Counted from the stretch's first letter, positions 1 through 11,484 are shown. The stretch: 64,000 bases of DNA from Euborellia annulipes (GCA_023213315.1 JAKCPI010014850.1:37729-101728), one strand, 5' to 3'. Translations and numbers: made by a program. Notes: generated by a model not told the origin, from the sequence alone.

Positions 1-149
1 GATCAAGAAATTTTTTTCAAAAATTTAAGATTACTTCTGGGTATTTATGAATCATTTTGGCCTGTTTTTTTAGCTAGAGTAAATTATTATATTTTACTTT
101 CTCTTACCCTATGTGAAATATAATTTGTATTAAAAATCTAGTCATGACT

Positions 150-212
150 TGGGTCCCATGGGGGGGGGGGTTTGAACCCCCAACCTCCCCCCCCCCCTGG
201 CTACGCCTATGC
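150..212 (-). mobile_element. hAT-like terminal fragment
   Basis: Read on the minus strand this starts CATAGGCGTAGCCAGG and runs into a long G tract, then a C/G inverted tract at 160-195. Such a GGCGTAGCCAG end followed by G runs is typical of hAT-type non-autonomous elements. The other end is not recognised and may lie outside the window, so only a fragment is claimed. Confidence 0.4.
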
Positions 213-1423
213 TTCATAAATAATAAAGTAAAAACATATACAGAGATAGACTACATTAATTCCTTCATCAAATAAATTCTAGAGAACAATGGATAAAGAG
301 ACTCAATTAATTTTTTACTATCTAGAAAAAATAAATTTTTTTATTTATTACATAGATTTTGGTTTTACTTTGCCATTTTTAATATAAAAAATTCATTTTT
401 TATAAAGATTATTAGATTAAATTATTCAAATTGTTATTTTTCAATTATTTTTTTAACTCCCTACATACCAATATATATAAAAAACGAAAAGTAAATTATA
501 TATATATGGTATATATAAATTTGAATAATTCATATATTTATTTTTAAGGCTTATGAAATAATTCTTAATTCAAACTCAATTAATTAATATAAAATAAGCC
601 GCTATGTGAGTATGTATGGTAATAAAAATAAGCCGTGAAAAAATGTATAGTTGGATGAGGATGAAGAGTGAGGGTGTAACAACATACACACATCGTTGTC
701 GTCTGTTGTTTGTTTTAAAACAATATTAGTAAGCCGATTGAGCAAATAGCTATTGATTTTTTTTTTTTACTTGAAAAATTCCACCTCTCTTTTTAAAAAC
801 TAGAAAAAAAAAGTTTTTTATTAATTGGCTTTGTTGTTGATGTTACTGTTGTTGTTGTTGTTAGAGTAAATAAAAAGATTGTTTAGGATTACGCGAGATA
901 AATGACCAATGATAATACAAAAGGGATGGAAAAAAAGTATTTTATTTATTTTTTTTGGGTGGGGGGGGGGGAGGTTCCCTTCGAATAACAAACAAAAGAT
1001 AACATAACGAAAATAAATAAATGAATGAATGACATTTTTAATCTATTGGATGGCAGAGATGTGGTGAATTATTATAAGAAACGTTTCTCAAATAGAAAAA
1101 AAGAAAGGGGTGGTGGTTGGTTAAGAATAATAATAATAATTTTAACAAGATGGGTTCTAAGAAATAAACACAGTGAAAATTATTTGTCACCTTCTTAGGT
1201 GGGGAGGGTAACAAGGTTATCCAAAGATCTAGGTTCAAATCCTGGTGGGTGGGATTTTTTTGTTTAAACATGTTTGTTCTATCGGAAACAAAATTTATCT
1301 TTTAATTAAAATAGGGGATATATATTTTTAATTTAAATTGGTTAAATTTTTCTTTAGATTAATTATTTTCTATTAGATAGACCAAACTAAAACATTCCCT
1401 TATTCCATTATTAGTTACCAGTG

Positions 1424-1454
<31 letters not shown>

Positions 1455-2310
1455 TGGATAGGCAACCTTATGATAGGCAACCAAACTTCACGTAAATGAA
1501 TTTTTCTCATGAACTGAAGTTTTTTGTTAGGGTAGAACCCAATAACAAAATTTTTGTGGGACGATAAATTAAAATGTTAAAAAAAATTATTAATTATCGA
1601 TAAGTGATATATTTTTATATAATGTATATTTTGTAAAAAAAAAAAATGTATGTTCAGTGGATGGCGGAAGCTAACGGCCAAAAAATAAATGAAAAAAAAA
1701 ATCTATAAAAAAAAGCGTTGAAATAAAATTTCATTCATTTGAAGTTCGGTCCCCAGTGAAAATAATCTTTTTCAGATAAGTGGCTATTCTTTGGAGTAAA
1801 ATAGAAGGGACTGTAGTGGCGCATTCGGGGAGAAGAGGGTAATGGAAGATTTATTATATTCAATATTTTATAGTTATAGTTCCGAATTCCCATTAAAATC
1901 ATGTTATTAATATTTTGGGGTTAAGGTCCCACCTCCTGGCACTACTAGTGTATCTATCTATTGATTATATTTTTTTATGACATTTTTCATTGACCATTGA
2001 ACATTTAATACCGATTAAATAAAAAAAAATGTTTTTTTTTAAATAAATTATATAATATTAGCAAATTTTTACTCTAAATGACGTATTAATTAATCCTTTA
2101 ACTGGGAAATGACATTAATTTATCCTTCAACTGGCCAAAATCATTTTAAGCCAAGTCCAGAGTAACAAAAATGAAAAAAATTATAGGCCTATTCATTTAA
2201 ATTTTTAAAAAATACTGGCGAGGAGCTGTTCTTCAGAAATGTTCAGCGGTATTAAAAAAATTTTATTGGTTTATTCACAATATCATTATCATCATTATCA
2301 TTATCATTCT
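213..2310. other. AT-rich non-coding stretch
   Basis: No gene seen. It holds a GTT-type microsatellite (about 835-862), G runs near 960, a 30-plus T run (about 1423-1453) and many short A/T tracts. A phrase near 1921-1950 (GGTCCCACCTCCTGGCACTA) could be a decayed element end but has no partner. The ORF at 1038-1271 is low-complexity and not credible. Confidence 0.6.
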
Positions 2311-2317
2311 CATTACT

Positions 2318-2530
2318 ATATATAAAGCTCTAGCGGCTAGCTTCCGTCTGTGCCGATCAGGACGCTGATTGGCTAGAGTTACAGGAAGTGAATAAATTGA
2401 GAATTTAAGTCAGGGAGGAAAATTTAAAAATTTCCAGTCACCAATAATAAATTTGATGCATTTGCTCGTCGAAGCAAGGAGGTTCAGGGGGAGAAGCCCC
2501 CCGCCAGTGGTAAAGCCCGGCGAAGGCGGT
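2318..2530 (+). repeat. Dispersed repeat, family N copy 1
   Basis: This segment matches 20425-20600 in order: a TATATAAAGC then CTAGCGGCT start, a TGATTGGCTAGA block, AAATTTGATGCATTT, and a final AGCAAGGAGGTTCAGGGGG block that runs into a G/C hairpin (GGGGG ... CCCCC). The layout (TATA-rich start, G-rich hairpin near the end, no terminal inverted repeats) resembles rolling-circle (Helitron or Helentron-like) non-autonomous elements. That class is an inference; the duplication is visible. A TCATTA-type microsatellite lies just upstream at 2280-2315. Confidence 0.45.
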
Positions 2531-3066
2531 TTAATAATAAGCTTCATCAATAAATTGAAGAGAAGAAAAAGAGTGCAAACTAAAGAGAAGAAAACACGCC
2601 AGTTATTAATTTCTATGGATATTTAATCACTGCTCATGCACCGCTATCGTGTGCTCAAGACCAATAAATATAAAAATTCATTTATGGTTTGGATAATTGA
2701 ATTGTTTATCTTTCTCCAGCAATTATATACAAACGAATTTATACACCTCATGATAAATATTTAATTTCATAGTAAATTCAAAATCAGCCTTAAATATAAT
2801 TAAATTGCTAATTTTTCTTATTAAAACAATCATTATCCAAAGGAGCTTTTTCCTTTTTTCTCCTTCCTCGTTTTCTTCTTCTCATGAGTCGATCTGCGTA
2901 TAATACGTATAGGAATCGTTATTTGCCAATATATTATAAGTGGGAAACTTGCGAGGTGATATATGAGCCAGCCGATGCACACACACACACCCCCCTTATT
3001 GGAAAGCCACCATGGATCCCTCAAGCCGAATCACACCCCTAAATACGTGATGGCATTTCTTAATTT
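2531..3066. other. AT-rich non-coding stretch
   Basis: No gene seen. Contains a short AC repeat at about 2979-2992. The minus-strand ORF at 2833-3024 has no recognisable motif. Confidence 0.5.
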
Positions 3067-3303
3067 CCACTCCCTGTGGAAGGGGGTACGAGCGTGCCTG
3101 CAACCCCCACAAGCCTTGAAACAATACAGCCGAAAAAAATAGCTAAGGGGAGACCAAAAAAAATCGATGAGATATTGACCCCCTCATGGGGGCGGAGGCT
3201 CAATTACCAGCCACACACCCATAATGACAAGTCGAGAAAAAAAAGGAAAATAAAAAGGGAATTTATCTTATTAAATAGGAAGGTGGCAGCCAATTACTTT
3301 TGA
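3064..3303 (+). other. Short open frame with AT-hook-like motif
   Basis: The frame is open from a stop at 3061-3063 to 3303 (about 79 codons). It has no ATG near its start; the first usable codon is GTG at 3076, so it could only be coding as an internal exon. It contains KKIAKGRPKKID around codon 25 from 3076, where the GRP core flanked by lysines resembles an AT-hook, followed by a basic stretch RKKRKIKR. The basic segment is A-rich DNA and may be chance. I do not recognise a family and regard this as weak. Confidence 0.15.
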
Positions 3304-3676
3304 TCATCATCCCTCCTTTTCCAAATCGGCCTACATTCCTTCAGTCCAATCATAGAGGATGCTTTTTAGTCTCTCTCTCTTTCTCTCTTCTACAAATCCC
3401 AGATAATAAATCTTCCATGATGAAATCGTAATGTCCTTCTTGAAATGTTATGTAACTAAAACGTTTATACAATAGGAAAATATATAACATTTTGTTGACT
3501 GTTTTTAATTCTCCTTGAAATATTCTTGTTTGTGTAAAAAATATATATGACCGTTTTATGGAAATAATTCTTATACATGGTCTTAGTGACCTATATTTTT
3601 TGACATTTTACTATGATATTTTGTAATTAATTAATTTTATTTATTTGAGGATACTTGCTTGTAAATATCTTTTTGT

Positions 3677-4016
3677 TTAATTAATTTAAGGACTTCTGGA
3701 TATCACAGCTACTCGTTGGTGGTGGTAAGTATATTTATGTATATATAAATTTAAAGTCTTATTTTTTAATTTATTAATTTTTATAACAGAGTTTTTTGGC
3801 CAATCAATGTACTAATAGGGTTTCAAACCTTATGAATGGTCATCAGGGGCTGAAGTATCCATGAAGATTTAAACCATATTTGTACACTGGTTGGCCAAAA
3901 ACTCAGTAGCTAATATAAATTAATAAATTAAAAAAAAATAATTTAATTTATAAATATATATAAATACATTCCCCACCAACAAGTTACGGTGATATCCTGT
4001 AGTCCTTTAATTAATT
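3677..4016. mobile_element. Foldback element, about 120-bp arms
   Basis: The left arm starts TTTAATTAATTTAAGGACTT and continues through GGATATCAC and CTCGTTGGTGG. The right arm ends CCAACAAGTTACGGTGATATCC then AGTCCTTTAATTAAT, its inverse. The inner arms also pair: GAGTTTTTTGGCCAAT ... GTAC against GTAC ... GGTTGGCCAAAAACTC. The single-stranded centre (about 3815-3885) carries no ORF. It is a non-autonomous foldback or MITE of unknown superfamily; no clear target duplication was found. Confidence 0.6.
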
Positions 4017-4106
4017 ATACAAATTGTTTTTAAATATGAAAATCGATAAAAGTTATGGAACCCTTGAAATTTAAATAAAGTTTTTTTTTAAATTATTTTA
4101 CTATTG

Positions 4107-4330
4107 CAGTGGTGGATTAATGCCATTTGTCTTTTTTTTTTATTTAAGGACTTTGTCGGCATCTATGGCCATTTAGACCCTTTTCCTATCTATTTAAATT
4201 GATTGGTAACAAATTCAATTGAAATTAAAGAGCGAAAATCATAATTTCTTTAGATTATTAGTTTTTATAACTTTTTGAATTTCTTCTCGGGGAAGGGGCG
4301 ATCGCCCCCCCCCCCCTTAATCCGCCCCTG
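4107..4330. mobile_element. hAT-like MITE with 8-bp TSD
   Basis: Terminal inverted repeats are CAGTGGTGGATTAA at the left and TTAATCCGCCCCTG at the right (inverse CAGGGGCGGATTAA). Both sides are flanked by the same 8 bases, TACTATTG (4099-4106 and 4331-4338). An 8-bp duplication with CAG-starting ends is the hAT signature. The interior holds a copy of the SINE-tail domain (CGGCATCTATGGCCATTTAG, about 4158-4177), so either a SINE inserted here or the MITE captured one. No transposase. Confidence 0.75.
4149..4250 (-). repeat. SINE-tail domain inside hAT-like MITE
   Basis: CGGCATCTATGGCCATTTAG is followed by ACCC, a CTATTTAAATTG block and TTGGTAACAAATTCAAT. The same order is seen at about 16815-16880, and shorter versions at 40430-40500 and 50660-50720. 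The tRNA-like head is missing here. Confidence 0.5.
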
Positions 4331-4991
4331 TACTATTGTAGCTACATTCTGTAAAGGGCGATTAGGTAAATGGATAAAGCGCGAAAAAATAAATTAAGAA
4401 AGATATAATAGAGGCAGAAATATCAAATTTATCAATATATTTTTTTTTAATTTATTTATTTGTTTGAGGGAAGGAGGGGGAGGATATCGTCAGGGTCTGG
4501 CAATCGTCTGGCTACAGCTCTGGTGGATGGAATATAATTTATTCACTTCCTAAGGGGAAGAAAATGGAAACCTCTCTGAGTATATTCTAATAAAAATTAG
4601 TCTCTAAAGACCATGTTCCATTGCCTAACAGATAGGCCTTAAGACGAAGGACTATGACAAGTAGCAAATTCAAAAATATCTAGGCCTGTAGGCTATTTTT
4701 GTTTTGAGTGACTTAATGTCTTTAAGTTTAAGTGAAAATATGAAGTTATTAAAAGAAAGGAAATTTAGTTTTGTGGTGACTGCATAAAAATCTACTAAAG
4801 TACTTTTTTTTTTAGCAAAGGACATCAAAAAAAGGAAAATCTTTTTGTCTGAATTATTATTATTTTAGTGTCAATAAATCGCTTAAATAGCATTCAGATG
4901 GAGAGAAATAGTTTTCTAAAGATAACGTCTGCCAAAGTCTATAAAATTGACCAAAAAAAAAAAAAACAATAATATATTATGAAATGCTTAC

Positions 4992-5056
4992 GTTCCGGAG
5001 CGAATGGCCCGCCGCCCTTTGCAATGCCCACGATGTCGTTCCGTTTCGCAAACAGC
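4992..5056 (-). CDS. Candidate internal exon, 65 bp
   Basis: On the minus strand a poly-T tract ending TTCCAG at 5057 precedes a 65-bp G+C-rich block, which is followed by GTAAGCATT at 4991 and below. That is a good acceptor-exon-donor arrangement, and the base composition contrasts sharply with the AT-rich flanks. One frame reads LFAKRNDIVGIAKGGGPFAPE after a one-base lead-in. A second frame (CLRNGTTSWALQRAAGHSLRN) is also open, so the reading frame is not settled. I do not recognise the protein family. It is probably an exon of a host gene on the minus strand whose neighbouring exons are far away. Confidence 0.45.
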
Positions 5057-5430
5057 CTGGAACAAAAAAAAAAAAAAAGTAAAAAAGACCGTTCCGTCAA
5101 AAAATAAAGAAATGTTTTATTAACATTACACAACGAAAAAGTTTGTCCATTTATAAAAATAACAAATCCGACCCATTTTACTTTTTATTATCTATTTAAA
5201 GAATGAAAATTGAAAATTGGATTATCAGAGGGATCATAGGTTTTCAAAGTGCGGTGAATAAATCAAATATTTGCATAAATTTCTTATTGATGCTGGAAGG
5301 TAGGCAACCCAAATGGCCATATCAGTAATTTTGATTAATTACTGCTGAGTATTTTCTATTATCTCTAGAGTGTACCAAGCGCAAATCACCCAAAATATTA
5401 ACAAATTCTGAGGAGGCATAAAAAATTAAT
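5057..5430. other. AT-rich stretch upstream of candidate exon
   Basis: If the 4992-5056 exon is real this is intron sequence. The poly-A tract at 5064-5078 is the polypyrimidine tract of the acceptor on the minus strand. Nothing else recognised. Confidence 0.5.
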
Positions 5431-5691
5431 TGGTCCCTGTTACCCATTAGTGTGTCAAGCGCCAGCTACCGAGTTTTGAGAAAATCAACATTAAAGTTTT
5501 TTGTTTTCATTGGATTATAAACTGTTATATAATTTTTTTTGTCAATTGTGCAAATAACATTAAATATAAATTTTTTTAGGACATATTTCATAAAAAATAC
5601 TATTAATTATAGCATTTGAAACAATATTCCGTGCTTAACTCAATTTTTAATTTTTTTTGGCGCTTGACACACTAATGCATAACAGGGTCCA
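5431..5691 (+). mobile_element. Family C MITE copy 1
   Basis: A 261-bp element with terminal inverted repeats: TGGTCCCTGTTACCCATTAG then TGTGTCAAGCGCC at the left, GGCGCTTGACACACTAATGC then ATAACAGGGTCCA at the right. It is flanked by ATTAAT on both sides, a possible 6-bp target duplication. The interior is AT-rich with no ORF. It is nearly identical in order and orientation to the copies at 28634-28890 and 45736-45984. Superfamily unassigned, because the flanks of the three copies do not agree on one duplication length. Confidence 0.75.
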
Positions 5692-6858
5692 ATTAATGCT
5701 TTAGCCATTTAGAGTAAAAACACTTATTATTTATTTACTTATTCTTAAAAAAATAAATAATAAATAAATAAAAATAAATCTCAGAGGCTTTTTCTATAAT
5801 TTACCCTTCAAAGCAAGAAGTAGGCCACCATTACCCTTTGTAATATGTGTGGTTGCGTTTGTTTACAAGTCAGGGGTAAAATACAATGAAAGAGGCATAT
5901 GGAATTATGCTCCAGATAAGATGTCATATCTCACGAGCACCAAATGTAACCTCTCTAAAAGACCCACTTTTTTTTATTTATTACGTAGGCTTTAGACTCC
6001 AAAGGTCATTTCACCTTCACAGCATAATTGTAAAATTACATTTTTTTCCTTTCTTTTCCTTACAATCATAATTTAAATACAACTTTTTTTTTACATTTTT
6101 AACAATACTTCCTATAAAAATGACCCACTTCTTATTTAATTAGTCAATTATTTAATTTTAATAAATTAAATAAATAACATTTCAGTTTTTTATTTTTATA
6201 AAAATACTTCCTAAATCATAAGAATTTTATTAATTTCAATTTAGAAAATAAATATTTATTTCATGTAAATTATGACTTAATTATCATCATAATTTAATAT
6301 GGTTCAATTATGTACATATTAAATGAGATTATACAAAATTATTTCCAAAGGATATTTAAATATACGTTTATCTACGCGTATACGAATATTAATACTATAA
6401 ACTTTTTCCCTAGCTTCTGCAAAATATTCTTCTGAAATTTGAAACCAGAAGTTTTATTTAAAAGACTGAAAACATACTGTAGTTTTTAAGAGTTTGATTT
6501 TTTTCCACCCCCTCATTCCATCATTTCCAAATTTGAATGTATTTTCAAGCCCTCGGGCTTGGGTGGGAGTAGCAGCTGGCCTTTATACAAAGGGTGGGTT
6601 CGGACCCCAGCCAGTCTTTATGTACGCCAATTAGAACCAAATGGTTGTGGTTGACTGTTAAAAGTGTGACTAAAAAAAAAACTTGAATAAATCGAACTTA
6701 TTTAAACGCATGCCTCTTCATGATTTTATATAAATTTCTTTTGATATTCTATAAGCAGACATGAGCAATTGTTGGATTTTACTATGAATTACTAATTGTA
6801 CAAGCCAGATTTTTTAGTTTTAGGTGTCAATAATTTAAATCTTTCTACAATATATATC
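5692..6858. other. AT-rich non-coding stretch
   Basis: No gene or recognised repeat. A GC-richer patch at about 6548-6640 (GCCCTCGGGCTTGGGTGGGA) has no coding character. Confidence 0.5.
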
Positions 6859-6866
6859 ATTGGTTG

Positions 6867-7140
6867 CGGGGGCGCCGGAACGAATTTGAATCGGGGGGGG
6901 GGGAAAATTTTTTTTTTTATAATAATATTAAATTATTTTTTTATATTATATAAAAAAAAAAAAAAACAAAAATAAAAATAAAATTTTAATTTTTTAAAAA
7001 AAAAAAAAAATAAAAAAATTAAAAAATTGGGATGTGATATTATTAATATTAATTTATAAAAAAAAAAAAAAAAAAAAAATTTATTTTTTTTATTTTTTTT
7101 TTTTTTTAAATTTAAAATTTTTAATTTTAAAAAAAAAAAT

Positions 7141-7178
<38 letters not shown>

Positions 7179-7226
7179 CGGGGGGGGGGGGGGGGGGGGG
7201 GCCCGGGCGCCCCCCCCCCCCCCCCG
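6867..7226. mobile_element. hAT-like element with homopolymer interior
   Basis: Flanked by an 8-bp direct repeat ATTGGTTG (6859-6866 and 7227-7234). The left end is CGGGGGCGCCGGAAC; the right end reads inversely as a long G run followed by CGCCCGGG, giving short GC-rich inverted ends. The interior (about 6900-7172) is almost pure A and T homopolymer runs, ending in about 20 G then CCC GGGCG and about 17 C. The 69-codon ORF here is an artefact of these runs. Confidence 0.6.
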
Positions 7227-7234
7227 ATTGGTTG

Positions 7235-7984
7235 GAAAACTGATTAATTTAGTTTCTAAAGAATTTTTAGAGAGAGGAAATAAAATAAATAATAATAATT
7301 AATTATCAAAATATTATAAAACAAGGAAAAGTGTAAAAAATACAAAAAAAAAATTACATAATTGCATTAAGTGATTAATTAAAGGAAAAATAGGATAATT
7401 TATTATCAAGATCTACCTGTATTACCTTTCCTCTCAATAAAATAAAATTTTAAATCAGAATAATTTTCAAAGGAAAAATTTTTAATTCATATTTTGTATT
7501 ATTATGCATTCATATCTTTGAATGTATTTTTATTGTTGTTTTTGCTTTAATATTGTATTAATTTGTTTATTTTTATTCCGATTCGTTTTAATTTGTAAAA
7601 CAAGTTGAAATGTGTTACAATATAAAAAAGAGATATGGAATTTTACAGAGATGAAGTGATAACATATATTCTTAAATAGACAGATATTAATTGATTATAG
7701 TAATCCTACTGAGAGATGAGTGGATAATTATAAATAGCAGTAGGATATTTTGGACAAATGACTTGTAATATACTCAAATGGGTTGTTAATTAATTCATAT
7801 GACCCGATATCTGCAGATGTCTATCTATCTATCTATCTTTAGCGGTAGAGAGAGAGGGAAGATAATGTCTGGTACTATTTCCTATCCTATAGGAAAATTA
7901 ATTTAAAACAAGTAGTATGAGTAAGAGAAGTAGGAATAAGAGTATGAGAAAGAGGGGGTGTAGGGAGTAGCAGCAAGTGCAAGT
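7235..7984. other. AT-rich stretch with TATC microsatellite
   Basis: No gene. A TATC repeat lies at about 7820-7838, then a purine-rich GA stretch to about 7980. Confidence 0.5.
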
Positions 7985-8230
7985 GAGACGAAAGAAAACC
8001 GGGGGTTGGGTTGGGTTCTCGGGCAAAAAGCGGGGCGCCGGCCGAATTATTATTCAGAACACAACAGAGCCAGGGTAGTTTCTAAGATCAATACCTTGCC
8101 CCTAAGACGAAGGCAGCCAAAATACACGCGGCTGGAGGGAAAACAGCCTCCAGCCTCCAATCTCTTGCTGGAGCCGAGGAATGCGCCCATCCCATTCCAC
8201 CCCATTTTCCTCCTACTGGTTGGATGAACC
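7985..8230. other. GC-richer island, unknown
   Basis: A block richer in G+C and CpG than its surroundings (for example GCGGGGCGCCGGCC at about 8030-8043). One open frame runs through 8006-8227 but has no ATG at its start. A small hairpin, GGCTGGAGG ... CCTCCAGCC, lies at about 8130-8158. It could be a promoter or first exon, or an unrecognised repeat. No motif decides between these. Confidence 0.25.
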
Positions 8231-8388
8231 CACTAATACTTATCATTGCAATTTATACGCTCAAGCAAAAATTGTTGGACAAATCAACAGAACTATCCAT
8301 GTGATTAATGAGCAAGATTTGTAAAAAAAAACGTTTCTAATCAATAATAGAAAAAGTTTTTGTTCATTTTAAAAAAGGGTCATTCTAT

Positions 8389-9046
8389 TTTTACTTTCTC
8401 TTACCTCTATAAATGTTAATATATAGAGAGAGAAAGTAGTGGATTCATGTAAAAAATTCGATGTCGAGATTTTGATGGATACACACGTTTTGAGGTCCCC
8501 TGAATCCAAAAAAGTGGTTTTCGAGACATGGTCTGTGTGTCCGTCTGTGAGTCTGTGAACAAAATATCTCAAGAACGAAAAGAGCTAGGAGGTTGAAATT
8601 TTATTTAAGTTATTTATTTAAGTTAGGCACCCCCTGGCACGTGACACGAAGCTTATGAACAAAATCGGCCAAAGAGTACTAGTACTTTACTGATGTACTT
8701 TTTCACTTTTTTCGATTTTCTCTAAATTCGCTCTAACGATTTTGATTAAAATTCAAAAATTAATTATTTTTTAGATTCTCTTTCAAATGTATATTCTCAT
8801 TTTGCCATTGAAATCTTCTGAAGACCACTTTACTCTTATACTTCATAGGAAAGATAGGAGAAATGGTTGCCATGGTAACAAAATGTAAATATTCTCCCAT
8901 ATCTTGAATTCAAATGTACTGTACTGTCGGAAACTAAATATATCTCGACACAAAAAAATCTGTTGTGACAAGCACAGAACACAACTTTCGTTTACCGAAA
9001 GTAAGAGAAAGTTGTGTGCTGTGCGACCAGTCACATCAGATTTTTT
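8389..9046 (+). mobile_element. Family A element, full copy 1
   Basis: Reference copy of the dominant repeat. Order in this orientation: a left hairpin (TTTTACTTTCTCTTACC ... AGAGAGAAAGTA); a block with ATTCGATGTCGAGATTTTGA; a GTCTGT-type microsatellite; AAAATATCTCAAGAACGAAA; a conserved middle with GTACTAGTACTTTA and TTCGATTTTC; GTTGCCATGGTAACAAAATG; and a right hairpin opening near AAATCTG and ending GACCAGTCACATCAGATTTT. No ORF of note. No clear target duplication; ends fall in A/T runs. Non-autonomous, superfamily unknown. Confidence 0.8.
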
Positions 9047-10243
9047 CAAGGGCATTATTGACAAAGGTGTGAAGGCATTTAGCTTCTTTATATACCGATA
9101 ATATGTATAATAGTTCTCCAAACGTTGTAAGAGAAATACAAAAAAGAAAAGAAAGTGAAACAAGTTCTTTTTATTCAATATATTTATTGGTATAAATACT
9201 TATACATGCACAAATAATTCAACATTGCCGAGTAGGAAAGTGGGAGAAAATCACACCCCACAGGCACAATGTGCCCAATTTGAGGTGGTCTAAGAGTCTT
9301 AAAAATAAGGATGTTTCTGACTTAGTTAACCTGGGGTCTGCCGAGAGGTGTGGGCCGGATGGTTGGGAAGGAGCAGTACCTCAAAATCCATCCATTATTT
9401 TATCGCTAATTGTTAATAACTGGCTTTTTCAAATATCAACGATATTCATAATTTATTTTTTTCAACTTCCTTTAATATACGTTAAAAAATAATTTGCTCT
9501 CTTGGTTCACTAATTAAACAAAGTTGCATATATTATTTCTGTTCTTACACATATATAAATTTTGTGAAAGTGATACAATTTTATATGAATGTCTTCTTTT
9601 CATAAAAAAAGAAATAATAATTGAAGAATCTAAAGATTTGATTTTTCGTAATACGTAGAATGTCCTGATATTTAAGATCTAAGATGATAAGAACGAGATA
9701 TAATGGCCACGTCATTGAGCATACCTTTGGCGGATTCCATTTCCTGTGCTTACTGATCAATGTGTGTGTGGGTGTGTGTCTGTCTATCTCTATCTCTCAG
9801 CACACGTGTACACTCTTATTATTATTGAGACAAAGTAAATTTTTTTTTTCTTTTAATATTATTTTATTGTCCTCTCCTGTTATAATCATTTTCTATTGAC
9901 GATTGAGAATAATTTATTAATAATATGCATTTCATTTGTATTGTGTTGATCAACGACTGGGCGTTTATGATGTTTCGATTCGTTTCTTTTGAAAATAAAA
10001 TATTTATTGTTAGTGTTATTGTTAAAAAAAAAAGTTACATTCGATTGGTATACCTTTGGCACATATATGTGGTGGTATATGTACAGGACATCTTAAAAAA
10101 ATAATTGATTTTATTAAAACAATCAAATAAAATATTAAAAATTGAAAAATAATCTTTTATTCCTATTTGAAGATAACGAATGTATAAAATTTTAAATAAG
10201 ATTGATTAAGAATATATTAAAATAATTATTGTATAAATTAATA
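9047..10243. other. Non-coding stretch
   Basis: No gene. A GC-richer patch at about 9290-9390 (CTGGGGTCTGCCGAGAGGTG) has no splice or coding support. A GT repeat lies near 9760-9780. Confidence 0.5.
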
Positions 10244-10547
10244 CTTTTAATCAAAATCGGCCAGAGAATACAAGTACTTCACTGATGTACTTTTTCAGTT
10301 TTTTTTTATTTTCTCAAAATTCGCTCCAACGATTTTTTTTTTTTTAATTCATAAAATGTAAATTAATCAATAACGTATATCGTAAAAAGTCTTATATGGC
10401 CTGAGTTGCCGAAAAGACTGTGTGAATGTGAGTGTGAGTGTGAATGAGAAAAAAGAGTGAGTGTTAAAAAAAAAAGAAAAAAAAACTGTCGGAAACTAAA
10501 TATATCTCGACCCAAAAAATCTGTGCGATCTGTCACACCAGATTTTT
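10244..10547 (+). mobile_element. Family A fragment split by a SINE tail
   Basis: 10244-10350 matches the family A middle (AATCAAAATCGGCCAGAGAA, then the TTCGCTCCAACGATTTT block). 10487-10547 matches its right end, from CTGTCGGAAACTAAATATAT to CACACCAGATTTTTT, with the right hairpin shortened. The two are separated by a SINE tail at about 10352-10486. Confidence 0.6.
10352..10486 (+). repeat. SINE tail domain, CA/GT-rich end
   Basis: TCTTATATGGCCTGAGTTGC then CGAAAAGACTGTGTGAATGTGAGTG is the reverse complement of the end of the tRNA-headed SINE at 31085-31347. It ends in an A-rich tract and interrupts the family A fragment, so it inserted later. Confidence 0.6.
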
Positions 10548-11484
10548 TAATTATTATTTATTCGATCAGGTAGGAACAAGTAAGAATCATTAGACGTTGA
10601 AAAATATTTTTTAATTTTGCATTAAAACTAAAACTAGTTTTAATTATCCTTGCTAAATAAAGGCATGCTATCATAAAATGTAAATCGTTACAAGAACATT
10701 TGCTTGAAATATATTTTGTATACCAATAGTCCTAATGATTGTCTTAAACTCTGAGATGACAATAGTGTTTGGGATTTTCTTTTTAATTTTTATTCCTATT
10801 ATTCTCTTATCATAAATCTGTATCTGGCTTTTAAACAAATGTAACCTCAAGGTGGGGGGATGAATTTGCTATTCTCTCTACAATTTATTTTTATCTGTCA
10901 TCTGTATAAAAATACACTTAAACACCTATTAAATCTAATGTTATTGTATGAACAATTCGTACATGTGGGATCAGGATTGAAACAGTCGTTATAAAAAATA
11001 CTCGTTTCATTTGACATTTTTTATCCTAATTTTAAAGTGAACACCTCAGGCGTCTACGTTTTGAGACCTTTAAACCGTCTTATATGCAAATGTGCTGGAC
11101 AAAGTGTTTCTTAATAATGATAATTAATAAATGTTACATATATTAAAATATAATTAGTATTTATAGATTCCAAAAGTGTAATAAAAAAATTAACAATGAG
11201 TTAATGATAATTGAAAAATTAAATTAAATTAATTTGTTTTATCTGAAATTTTTGCGCTTTTACTGTTCTGTGCATTGCATATATCACACACAGGTTTGGA
11301 GCTGTAGAGCAGAAATACCACAATGAAATTTGTAGGTTGTACGTGTTGCCCAAATATTTGAAGCTATTCCTGAGTAGTTAGGTAGCGCTGATTCTAAAAA
11401 TGCCATCAGTTTCGCCCCATCCCGTCTAGTTTTAGAGCTATAGAGAAAATTAAATTTTAATAGAAATTGTGCTCTAAAGCGGCT
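10548..11484. other. AT-rich non-coding stretch
   Basis: No gene or confident repeat seen. Confidence 0.5.

Noticed and set aside
1920..1960. Possible hAT end (GGCACTACTAGTG)
   Set aside because: No matching opposite end or target duplication found.
3064..3303. Possible DNA-binding protein with an AT-hook
   Set aside because: No ATG, no splice sites and a single short GRP motif; listed at low confidence but not claimed as a gene.
7034..7243. 69-codon ORF rich in Lys, Gly and Pro
   Set aside because: It is a translation of A, G and C homopolymer runs inside a transposable element.
8843..9178. 111-codon minus-strand ORF, similar to several others of 60-90 codons
   Set aside because: All are the family A repeat read in one frame; the similarity between ORFs reflects repeat copies, not a protein family.
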